Below are positions 27,862 through 34,453 of a stretch of 64,000 nt of DNA, piece after piece (position 1 is the stretch's first letter; each line of letters begins with the position of its first letter). Below the pieces are notes generated by a model. It did no database searches. It was not told the origin of the DNA and was given only the letters and a program-made list of their open reading frames with translations. The position numbers and the translations under genes are program-made. Origin of the DNA: Maribellus comscasis (GTDB lineage: Bacteria > Bacteroidota > Bacteroidia > Bacteroidales > Prolixibacteraceae); NCBI RefSeq assembly GCF_009762775.1, contig NZ_CP046401.1, positions 6,770,001-6,834,000 on the forward strand, in the 5' to 3' direction.

Positions 27862-28155
27862 TTATAATAAGTTGAAAATATCTTGGATAATTAGCCACAT
27901 TATAACTACAGTAATTAATAATAAAAACCACCTCGGAATAACAATACTCTTTTCCAATTTCTGCTTATAATCCTCCAAAAGCTGTTCCAGTTTGTCAGTG
28001 TCCACACCAATTTTAACTTTTGTTGTTTTAAGAGCATGTAATTGCCTGGCAATTTCAGGAGCAATTGCATTTATATTCTCAGTGGTTTGTTTGAGTGTTT
28101 CAATTTCGGAAGTTAAAATCTCCAATAACTTTTGTTGCGATAAATTTTTTCTCAT
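27862..28155 (-). CDS. Small coiled-coil/transmembrane protein of the mobilization module
   Basis: A 97-aa protein. The N-terminal two thirds are charged and heptad-like (L-E-I-L-T-S-E-I-E-T-L-K-Q-T-T-E...). A C-terminal hydrophobic helix follows (about residues 76-95, F-L-L-L-I-T-V-V-I-M-W-L-I-I). Such short coiled-coil tail-anchored proteins commonly follow relaxase genes in Bacteroidota mobilizable elements, but I know no assigned function. It starts 4 bp after the relaxase stop on the same strand, so it is very likely co-transcribed with it. Confidence 0.75.
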   Translation of the reverse strand: MRKNLSQQKLLEILTSEIETLKQTTENINAIAPEIARQLHALKTTKVKIGVDTDKLEQLLEDYKQKLEKSIVIPRWFLLLITVVIMWLIIQDIFNLL

Positions 28156-28159
28156 GGTA

Positions 28160-28948
28160 TTAAAATCTCATTCGTGGTTTCTTGGTTGGGATTATCCGTT
28201 GTCGTTTGCGTCTTTCCTGTTCTGCATAGTACATGGCTTCAAAATTCCTGAGAATTTGTTTTTGCAAGTTGGCAGCACTAAACTCCCGGCCAACACTACT
28301 TCCTTTAATGGTTTCCTCTCCAATCTGAAATTTTAATCCAACAACTTTTCCATCAGAAGCAATTCTTCTGTGGGTTTGGATTCCATCCTGTTCCATCAAT
28401 TGGACATAATCATCAATGTCGCGGGGCATTACGCTCAATACCCGTTGATGGACTTCTTTTATGTAGCTGCTCAGTCTTTGCTCTTTTTGTTGCTGAATTT
28501 CTTTGGCAGTAGTAAATCCCCATTCTTTTGCCACACTCTCAGCAATACGCTGTGCCTTCTTGCTGATAAAGTGGTCCTTGTATGCCTTCCCGTCAAAATC
28601 TATGCGATTGACATAGATGTGCAGGTGCTTGTGTTTCTCATCGATGTGCAGAAAAGAAATAAATTGATGATTGTCCAATTTCATTCTCTTCAGAAAGTCC
28701 TCTGCCAGTTTTGCAAAATCCGAGTTACTAAGTTTATCACCATCTGGGATGGACGGACTCAGTACCATTGAAAAGGTATTCTTCCCGCATTTGGAATTCA
28801 GGTTCTGAAAGATCCTGAACTCCGTTGCAATTTCCCTGGGTGTTTCGCCTGCAACTTTATTCCGGCTGATCTCCTTGGCTCCGGGCTTTTTCTTGGCGTA
28901 GTTGACAGCTTTGACTGTATGTGCTATACTTTTTGCTTTGCCGATCAT
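28160..28948 (-). CDS. mobA: Relaxase/mobilization nuclease (MobA-like)
   Basis: A 262-aa relaxase that would nick the element at oriT and pilot the strand during conjugative mobilization. The three-histidine metal motif is clear: F-L-H-I-D-E-K-H-K-H-L-H-I-Y-V-N-R (His101, His106, His108, His110; Asn114). Tyr17 in A-V-N-Y-A-K-K is the likely nicking tyrosine. The length fits the short MobA proteins of Bacteroides elements; there is no C-terminal helicase or primase. The start overlaps the MobC-like gene by 4 bp, so they form one unit. A candidate oriT lies upstream at 29,306-29,360. Confidence 0.92.
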   Translation of the reverse strand: MIGKAKSIAHTVKAVNYAKKKPGAKEISRNKVAGETPREIATEFRIFQNLNSKCGKNTFSMVLSPSIPDGDKLSNSDFAKLAEDFLKRMKLDNHQFISFLHIDEKHKHLHIYVNRIDFDGKAYKDHFISKKAQRIAESVAKEWGFTTAKEIQQQKEQRLSSYIKEVHQRVLSVMPRDIDDYVQLMEQDGIQTHRRIASDGKVVGLKFQIGEETIKGSSVGREFSAANLQKQILRNFEAMYYAEQERRKRQRIIPTKKPRMRF

Positions 28949-29259
28949 TGCTCGAACTTTCCAAGGTGAATCTTAATCAGCTTAAGTACTTCTTCGAGTT
29001 CCCTGAGAATGGTTTCATTCTTATTAAAATGTTTGCTTCTTACCAGGTTTCCGATGGCCGTAAAGTTGCGATGGTAAGTGTGCAGGTTATTGTACACCTC
29101 CAATTCTTCAGGAGAAAACCGTAAGGTTACTTTCATGTTCAGAGATGCCCGACGGGCAAATTCACTGACACCTAAACCACATTCATGAGCAGCCATCGTG
29201 ATGGCTTTTTTCTCGATATTACTTACCCTAAAAGAGATATATTTAGTACGAACTCTCAT
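28945..29259 (-). CDS. mobC: MobC-like relaxosome accessory protein
   Basis: A 104-aa basic DNA-binding protein. The N-terminal segment (R-T-K-Y-I-S-F-R-V-S-N-I-E-K-K-A-I) followed by helices fits the ribbon-helix-helix MobC/MobB group that bends oriT and recruits the relaxase. The following R-R-A-S-L-N-M-K and N-L-H-T-Y-H-R-N-F-T-A-I-G-N-L-V-R segments match the family pattern. It overlaps the relaxase start by 4 bp and lies immediately downstream of the candidate oriT hairpins. Confidence 0.85.
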   Translation of the reverse strand: MRVRTKYISFRVSNIEKKAITMAAHECGLGVSEFARRASLNMKVTLRFSPEELEVYNNLHTYHRNFTAIGNLVRSKHFNKNETILRELEEVLKLIKIHLGKFEQ

Positions 29260-29305
29260 GCTATTTAAACTTTAAAATTGTAAATATTACCTGCGCTATG
29301 CGCCC

Positions 29306-29360
29306 CTTTGCGAGCCTGGGAGCAAAGCAAGAGATGCCCATGGTGCAACCTGGGCACCTC
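29306..29360. other. Candidate oriT: two adjacent inverted repeats
   Basis: Upstream of the MobC-like gene two hairpins lie side by side. The first pairs CTTTGC (29,306-29,311) with GCAAAG (29,322-29,327). The second pairs GAGATGCCCA (29,331-29,340) with TGGGCACCTC (29,351-29,360), nine of ten positions matching, around a 10-nt loop. Inverted repeats just upstream of mob genes are typical of oriT. The nick site itself cannot be assigned. Confidence 0.55.
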
Positions 29361-29370
29361 TTGACATGGC

Positions 29371-30255
29371 TTACCGCACAGACCTCCGCTGACGTTGGTT
29401 TCTGGCTATCAACAGCTGATTCAGATCTTTTGTGTTTTTATAAATGGCCGACATATCGACACTGTTCGTTAGGTCGGCCAATAACTGTTTGGTTGCTTTT
29501 TTACCAGCTGAATCATTATCCAGATAAAGACCAACTTTTGGATAATTTTGGGCCATCTTATGGATGCGGTTGATAAACGAAACAGAATTCAATACCAAAA
29601 AATCTGATTGGTGTGGTAAGCCAGGATAAAGCATTAGCAAACTAAAAAAATCAAACATGCCTTCGGTAACACTCAACAATTGTTTCCCTGTAGTGAAATA
29701 GGAAAAGTCTTTTGGTGCTGCAGCATTTTTATAATACGGATTTCGAAGTTCCCAGCCTCCCGAAACATTTTCCAAACCTAATGCGAAGTATCGTTTTTGA
29801 TCAATGGAATAATGAATCTGGCTGGCAAAACAACTTGCAGTTTTTGCATCTATTTTTCTTTGCAACAAATATTTGATTAAAGCCGGGTGCCGAATGGGGA
29901 GGATCTTATCGATCTGGATTTCCGGTTCAGGTGCTAACTCAACCACATTATTCTGCTGTTGAAAGGAGAAAGATGGAATGTTTTTAACCAGAATCCTCAG
30001 AGCATCACTAACACTGCAGTTGTTATTCATTTCAATAACCAGGTCGATAATGTTTCCACCTTTGCCAATTCCATGATCGTACCAGCGGTTAAGAACTTTG
30101 GAAACCTTAAATGATGCGTCATTTTCCTTTCTAATCGGACTAAGGTACCAGGCTGAATGTTGGTTTTCTTTTACCGGTGAGTATCCGGATCTTTTCAGAA
30201 ATTCTGTTATCGGAATTTCACGGGCTTTATCGCATTGTAGTTTGTTATTTTTCAT
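29371..30255 (-). CDS. Toprim-domain primase-like protein
   Basis: A 294-aa replication protein of the element. Residues about 15-90 match the CHC2 zinc-finger region of DnaG-type primases in spacing (P-I-R-K-E-N-D-A-S-F-K-V, W-Y-D-H-G-I-G-K-G-G-N-I-I-D-L), but the zinc-binding cysteines are absent. A Toprim domain follows: S-V-T-E-G-M-F-D with Glu198, and G-L-Y-L-D-N-D-S-A-G with Asp246/Asp248. It likely primes lagging-strand or transferred-strand synthesis. This zinc-less form is common in Bacteroides mobilizable elements. It is separated by 195 bp from the helicase gene, which is transcribed the same way. Confidence 0.85.
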   Translation of the reverse strand: MKNNKLQCDKAREIPITEFLKRSGYSPVKENQHSAWYLSPIRKENDASFKVSKVLNRWYDHGIGKGGNIIDLVIEMNNNCSVSDALRILVKNIPSFSFQQQNNVVELAPEPEIQIDKILPIRHPALIKYLLQRKIDAKTASCFASQIHYSIDQKRYFALGLENVSGGWELRNPYYKNAAAPKDFSYFTTGKQLLSVTEGMFDFFSLLMLYPGLPHQSDFLVLNSVSFINRIHKMAQNYPKVGLYLDNDSAGKKATKQLLADLTNSVDMSAIYKNTKDLNQLLIARNQRQRRSVR

Positions 30256-30450
30256 CAGTAGTATTTCTGTTATTTTTTTGATGAATTGATGAGAGGATAG
30301 CTAACCTACTTTTCAATCAGTTGCTTATGTCTTATCAATTTCTCATCGTTTCATCATTTTGTTTTTTGTATTTTATTTCCTGTTCTCATCACTTTTTATT
30401 TTGATGAGACTTTGATGAGCAGTTAATCTTTTTATTTTCAACAGCATAGT

Positions 30451-31656
30451 TTACTCATTCATCAGTTCATCAAAATTTTCCAATAAAAATTCCTTTTTCA
30501 CGGTGTAAAAGCGACCTGTATCGGTTTCTCTTGTTATTTCTCCCCGGTTCCAGATCGCAAACTTTTCGTAGGTCAGCGAATTGGATTTTGGAGTAAGCTT
30601 CCATTCCTTTTTCAGCAAGTGTCGGATTTGTGTGAGGTCAGTTTTTACCCTTGTTTGGTTGACGGCAAACATGGCATCCTGGGGACAAAACTCAACTTCA
30701 TCCAAATCATACTTCTCCATTACCATAAATAAAATAAAGGCCAGTTCTTTCTCTACCCGGCTTCTGTTATGCCGGATAAGGTTTTGTAAAGCGCGGGTTC
30801 TGATTTGAGAAGGAGTAAACCACATCCGGGTAATCCGAGGAGCTGAAAGTTCCCTGTTATTTAAAAAGAAAAGAAAGGCAGGAATTTCCTTAACCAGTTT
30901 ATCTAATAGGTCAGTATCTTCAGTTTCAAACTTTGAAATCTTTCGTACCCAAAAACGTTCTTCGGCAGCATCGATTTTTATGAAATTATCTTCGTTATTA
31001 CTGCATAGAATAAACTTTCCAAAGAATTCTACCTCGATTTTGTCTTTCCCTTTGGCTTCCATTTTATTGTGGTTGGTAGTGCAGAGGTATTTAATCCGCT
31101 CGGTCAGTTCTTCTTTATTAAAAAGAACTTCATCAATACAGATCAGAAGCTTATTTGCCCAGTCTGAATTAAACTGGCTTCCAAAACTATCGTTTGTCAG
31201 GTAGGTAAGGTTGTTTTCAAAAATTGCTTTGAGCCATTTCAGAAATGTACTTTTCCCGGTTGACCTTTCTTTTGACACAAGGCAAAGAATCGGAAGGATA
31301 TGCACCGGCTTTTGATAAAGCAACTGCAAATAATCCAATCCCAGTTCGTATTGATTCCCGAAAATGTGTTTTACAAAAAGTGTTGAAACCTCAATTGATC
31401 CTTTCTTTGGTTTGTTACTCAAAGGTGAGTATTTGTTGTAGAATCCTGAGCAGACTTGTTTGAAATTGATATGATTGGGAATGCAGGTAAAACCATCATA
31501 TTTCGGAATATCCGCCACATAAGTTTTTCCAAAATCCTGTTTTATGGTATCGATGTTCCATGGCACAAGAATTTCGTTAAAATCTCCTGAAAGGGTAGGA
31601 GCTTTAACTTTTTTGAAATAGGAAGTTCCAATACGGATATACGGCATATCACTCAT
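30451..31656 (-). CDS. D5/SF3-type primase-helicase ATPase
   Basis: A 401-aa ATPase. Walker A is seen as S-K-E-R-S-T-G-K-S-T-F (residues about 128-138), Walker B as L-L-I-C-I-D-E-V with Asp175-Glu176, and a sensor as F-I-L-C-S-N-N-E-D-N. This is the arrangement of superfamily 3 / DUF5906 virus- and plasmid-type helicases. The N-terminal about 80 residues carry no recognised domain. It should unwind DNA at the element's replication origin together with the Toprim primase. The gene is 18 bp downstream of the HTH gene, probably in the same transcript. Confidence 0.88.
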   Translation of the reverse strand: MSDMPYIRIGTSYFKKVKAPTLSGDFNEILVPWNIDTIKQDFGKTYVADIPKYDGFTCIPNHINFKQVCSGFYNKYSPLSNKPKKGSIEVSTLFVKHIFGNQYELGLDYLQLLYQKPVHILPILCLVSKERSTGKSTFLKWLKAIFENNLTYLTNDSFGSQFNSDWANKLLICIDEVLFNKEELTERIKYLCTTNHNKMEAKGKDKIEVEFFGKFILCSNNEDNFIKIDAAEERFWVRKISKFETEDTDLLDKLVKEIPAFLFFLNNRELSAPRITRMWFTPSQIRTRALQNLIRHNRSRVEKELAFILFMVMEKYDLDEVEFCPQDAMFAVNQTRVKTDLTQIRHLLKKEWKLTPKSNSLTYEKFAIWNRGEITRETDTGRFYTVKKEFLLENFDELMNE

Positions 31657-31674
31657 TTCAAAATGTATTTGTGG

Positions 31675-31986
31675 TTATGCTTTTCTGTTTCTTGATAATG
31701 AGTTGTTGAATTCTTCCTCCGCTTCCACTTCTTCTCTGGAAATACCCATTAGCCAGAGATCTATGTCCTTTTTATAAAAGAACTTTTGCCGGATGTTGGC
31801 ATTAGTGCCGGTGGGGATCAGCTTTTTACTGAGCAGTTTGTAAATTTTGCTTTTGGATAGCCCGGTGTACTGAGCCAGTTCTTCAACATTAAAAACGGTT
31901 TTGTTCTCTGCGAGAAGGGTTTTGATTTGTTTTAATTCGTTCAGTACTTGTGTGGAAATAAATGCTTGATTTTCCATAGGTGACAT
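31675..31986 (-). CDS. Helix-turn-helix DNA-binding protein (excisionase/MerR-like)
   Basis: A 103-aa protein with a winged-helix/HTH_17 domain at about residues 30-85: F-N-V-E-E-L-A-Q-Y-T-G-L-S-K-S-K-I-Y-K-L-L is a canonical helix-turn-helix, followed by a wing and an F-Y-K-K-D-I-D-L-W-L motif. Such proteins in Bacteroidota mobile elements act as excisionases or as regulators of the replication genes. Some residues before the HTH form a helix of Leu/Ile heptads that may dimerise. It heads the helicase-primase cluster. Confidence 0.88.
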   Translation of the reverse strand: MSPMENQAFISTQVLNELKQIKTLLAENKTVFNVEELAQYTGLSKSKIYKLLSKKLIPTGTNANIRQKFFYKKDIDLWLMGISREEVEAEEEFNNSLSRNRKA

Positions 31987-32105
31987 ATTTTTAATGATTA
32001 ATGACGCTTGATGCGTGAAAATTTCATCAGCAAATATGTGACTGTATGTGGCAGTAAATCAAGAGGGTAATTTGAATTACGGGCAAATTACGGGAGAAAT
32101 ACCAT

Positions 32106-32774
32106 CTATCGAAAAAGTATATTCTGAAATTCCTTTAGATTTTCTGAAAATTCTGTTTCACTTTCATTCACAAACTCTGAAAACCGCGAGTTCAAACTCG
32201 CCCTTTTTACTTCTGATCCGTTCAATGTAAAAGTCGATTCAATGAATTTAAAGAGTTGCTCTTTACGCTCTTTTTTGAAATTTCTGATTCCGCCATTAAT
32301 AAGCAAGTGAAGAATGCGAAGCAGCTTTTTATAATCAGCTGCAGTCCGATTATCAGAAACCAATTTAAAATCGATTTTATTATTTATTTCAAGTCCATTT
32401 AATACCAGGTTTATATTTTCCCGATCCTTTTCCGTGAATCCAAGGAGTGGTAGATGGATTCCGTTCAGATTACTTTTCAAAAATTGGAAACAACCGGATG
32501 GTACCTGTTTTGATAATCTGCGAGCTTCATTCAATGATCCGATAAAAAGTAAAGTCAAGAAAAGTACTGTTATGCTTATGGCAGAGTAGAGGATAACATG
32601 GATAAATGAAAATCCCATGCCCCAGAGTCCGAATAACAGAATCAGAAGACAAACAAACAGGATAAAAAGGATCGTTGTATTGTGGTTGCGTAATAATCTA
32701 ATATTGAAGATCCACCGGAGTTTCTGGTTGAATCGAAATATGATTACTCCTGATTTCTTGATTATTGTTTCCAT
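32106..32774 (-). CDS. Membrane protein of the mobile element, function unknown
   Basis: A 222-aa protein with a basic N-terminus and two transmembrane helices (about residues 34-55 and 58-82). A soluble C-terminal domain of about 135 residues is rich in Lys, Glu and Phe (D-Y-K-K-L-L-R-I-L-H-L-L-I-N-G-G, F-N-x-x-x-x-E-F-V-N-E). I do not recognise the domain. It occupies the position near the tRNA gene where NBU-type elements usually carry their integrase. It could be a cargo gene, for example immunity or surface exclusion, but there is no direct evidence. Separated from the HTH gene by about 120 bp. Confidence 0.7.
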   Translation of the reverse strand: METIIKKSGVIIFRFNQKLRWIFNIRLLRNHNTTILFILFVCLLILLFGLWGMGFSFIHVILYSAISITVLFLTLLFIGSLNEARRLSKQVPSGCFQFLKSNLNGIHLPLLGFTEKDRENINLVLNGLEINNKIDFKLVSDNRTAADYKKLLRILHLLINGGIRNFKKERKEQLFKFIESTFTLNGSEVKRASLNSRFSEFVNESETEFSENLKEFQNILFR

Positions 32775-33006
32775 ATTGGCTCATCTGTTAACAGGTTCCG
32801 GTAATCATCAACATTATTTTATTTTTTCAATAGTATTGATAATTAATCGATTAAAAGTAAATAATCTATCAGGTGCAATCAAATGAAAATCCGTGTTGGC
32901 GTAGATTTTACGCTCATTTGGCTGTATTTGGCTTTCGAAATGTTGAATAACATAGAATGACTCTATGTATCTGGTAATTTTTAGTGGTTTTTATTGGGTG
33001 ATTTTG

Positions 33007-33031
33007 TTGTACCTATGTTGTACCCGTACAA
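33007..33031. other. Repeated TTGTAC words next to the tRNA 3' end
   Basis: Within an otherwise gene-free 300-bp stretch (32,775-33,074), TTGTAC occurs at 33,007-33,012 and 33,018-33,023, and GTACAA at 33,026-33,031. The last two form a perfect inverted repeat with a 2-bp spacer. Position beside the tRNA terminator at the element edge suggests recombinase arm or core sites, but this is a guess. Confidence 0.35.
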
Positions 33032-33065
33032 ATAAAAAAGGAGCTAAGCTTTCGTCTAACTCCTT
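33031..33065 (-). terminator. Rho-independent terminator of tRNA-Pro
   Basis: On the - strand a stem of about 12 bp (33,038-33,049 with 33,054-33,065, with one mismatch and two G-U pairs) is closed by a GAAA tetraloop and followed by a T-rich tract. It starts 10 bp after the tRNA CCA end. Confidence 0.75.
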
Positions 33066-33074
33066 GGTTTTCAG

Positions 33075-33151
33075 TGGTCGGGATGACAAGATTTGAACTT
33101 GCGACCCCTCGCCCCCCAGACGAGTGCGCTACCAGGCTGCGCCACATCCCG
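33075..33151 (-). tRNA. tRNA-Pro (anticodon GGG), CCA encoded
   Basis: Read on the - strand, the acceptor stem CGGGATG (33,145-33,151) pairs with CATCCCG (33,079-33,085), followed by discriminator A and a genomically encoded CCA (33,075-33,077). The D arm contains GCGC-AGCCTGGTA-GCGC. The anticodon arm CTCGT-CTGGGGG-GCGAG gives anticodon GGG. The T arm contains GTTCAAATC. A cloverleaf of 77 nt is complete. Its 3' side faces the mobilizable element, which fits tRNA-directed integration. Confidence 0.95.
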
Positions 33152-33275
33152 ATTTTGTGCCTGCAAAAATAGTTGTTGAATCCGTATCTGCAAAACTTTT
33201 TTTCATTGCAATTCAAAATAGTTGAAAATAAATCGAATTTGTCTATCATATCTTCGCAAATATCGATTGAACTTA

Positions 33276-33307
33276 TTGTTATGAAATAAAGATGTTTTGT
33301 ACTTTTG
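33276..33307 (+). promoter_or_regulatory. Bacteroidota-type promoter of trxB
   Basis: A -7 box TACTTTTG (consensus TAnnTTTG) lies at 33,300-33,307, and a -33 TTG at 33,276-33,278, spaced 21 bp apart. The upstream TTG codon at 33,305 overlaps the -7 box, so translation must start at the ATG at 33,329. Confidence 0.65.
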
Positions 33308-33328
33308 TTCGACAAAAAAATTACAGAT

Positions 33329-34330
33329 ATGTTTAAATCGCTTGATATTAACGAAAACGAAAAATCTAAAGTTACGTCCTCTGGTGATGCCGAGCGCGTA
33401 AAATGTTTGATTATTGGCTCAGGCCCGGCCGGATATACCGCTGCTATTTACGCTGCCCGTGCCAACCTTAGTCCGGTAATGTACGAAGGATTGCAACCCG
33501 GAGGACAACTTACAACTACTACAGAAGTAGAAAATTACCCCGGTTACCCCGAGGGAGTTACAGGTCCGGTTATGATGGAAGATTTTAAAAAACAGGCGCA
33601 ACGTTTTGGCGCCGATGTGCGTTGGGGAATGGCAACAAAAGTTGATTTTTCCGGAGACATTCATAAAGTTTGGATTGACGAAAGCAAACTTATTGAAGCT
33701 GAATCGGTGATAATTGCTACTGGTGCAACTGCCAAGTATTTGGGATTGGAAGATGAAAAGAAATATGCAGGGGGAGGGGTATCTGCCTGTGCAACCTGCG
33801 ATGGTTTCTTTTACCGAGGAAAAGATGTAGCCGTAGTGGGAGGCGGCGATACTGCAGCAGAAGAAGCCATGTATCTGGCTGGATTGTGTAACAAAGTGTA
33901 CATGATCGTAAGAAGGGATGTTTTACGTGCTTCACGGGTGATGGCCGAGAGAGCAAAGAAAACGCCAAATATTGAAATTTTGTGGCAACATCAAACAAAA
34001 GGTTTATATGGCGGGAACGGTGTTGTGGAAGGAGCTAAATTGGTGAAAAATTTAGGGAAACCGGATGAAGAAGATGTTGATATTAAAATCGACGGATTTT
34101 TCCTCGCGATAGGGCACAAACCCAATTCCGATATTTTTAACGACTATTTGGAAACGGATAACGTCGGATATATCAATACAATTCCGGGGACTTCACAAAC
34201 CAAAGTGCCTGGAGTATTTGCCTGTGGAGACGTTCAGGACTCTCATTACAGACAAGCAGTTACTGCAGCCGGTTCCGGTTGTATGGCTGCTATCGATGCC
34301 GAAAGATATCTTTCCGAAAAGAACGGATAA
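33329..34330 (+). CDS. trxB: Thioredoxin reductase
   Basis: About 333 aa from the ATG at 33,329. An NAD(P)-disulfide reductase with FAD-binding G-S-G-P-A-G-Y near the N-terminus, redox-active C-A-T-C (residues about 154-157), an NADPH motif G-G-G-D-T-A-A-E-E-A, and the C-terminal FAD motif F-A-C-G-D-V-Q-D. It transfers electrons from NADPH to thioredoxin in the cytoplasm. The N-terminus carries a charged extension of about 25 residues before the FAD domain. The gene is monocistronic: it has its own promoter and ends at a hairpin terminator at 34,361. Confidence 0.96.
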   Translation: MFKSLDINENEKSKVTSSGDAERVKCLIIGSGPAGYTAAIYAARANLSPVMYEGLQPGGQLTTTTEVENYPGYPEGVTGPVMMEDFKKQAQRFGADVRWGMATKVDFSGDIHKVWIDESKLIEAESVIIATGATAKYLGLEDEKKYAGGGVSACATCDGFFYRGKDVAVVGGGDTAAEEAMYLAGLCNKVYMIVRRDVLRASRVMAERAKKTPNIEILWQHQTKGLYGGNGVVEGAKLVKNLGKPDEEDVDIKIDGFFLAIGHKPNSDIFNDYLETDNVGYINTIPGTSQTKVPGVFACGDVQDSHYRQAVTAAGSGCMAAIDAERYLSEKNG

Positions 34331-34360
34331 GAAAAAATACTTAAGATAAAAGAAAGCGGG

Positions 34361-34381
34361 GCAGGAGAGTCCTGCTTTTTT
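34361..34381 (+). terminator. Rho-independent terminator of trxB
   Basis: A perfect 6-bp GC-rich stem (GCAGGA, 34,361-34,366, with TCCTGC, 34,370-34,375) with a 3-nt loop is followed by six T residues, 30 bp after the trxB stop. Confidence 0.85.
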
Positions 34382-34403
34382 GCATAGGGATGTTCATAAG
34401 TAT

Positions 34404-34437
34404 CAAAACCTATTGACAATAAATACGATAGGTTTTG
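34404..34437. repeat. 10-bp perfect inverted repeat upstream of the insertion sequence
   Basis: CAAAACCTAT (34,404-34,413) pairs with ATAGGTTTTG (34,428-34,437) across a 14-nt spacer. It lies between the trxB terminator and the transposase gene. IS1182-like elements are known to insert near palindromes, so this may be the target hairpin. Confidence 0.5.
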
Positions 34438-34453
34438 TTATTTTTAAGAAAAA

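Larger units (their letters stand above)
27770..33074 (-). mobile_element. NBU-like mobilizable element next to tRNA-Pro, integrase not seen
   Basis: A block of seven - strand genes: small membrane protein, relaxase, MobC-like protein, Toprim primase, D5/SF3-type helicase, HTH protein and membrane protein. Gene content and order resemble Bacteroides NBU/mobilizable elements, which integrate at the 3' ends of tRNA genes. Here the right edge abuts the 3' end of tRNA-Pro(GGG). No tyrosine or serine recombinase is present between the tRNA gene and 27,700, and I found no copy of the tRNA 3' sequence at the left side. The element may be a decayed remnant, or may rely on an integrase in trans. Both boundaries are approximate. 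Confidence 0.6.

Noticed and set aside
33013..33315. 100-codon - strand open frame
   Set aside because: It covers the tRNA-Pro gene, its terminator and the trxB promoter.
33305..33328. TTG start for trxB
   Set aside because: The codon overlaps the -7 promoter box; the ATG at 33,329 is the workable start.
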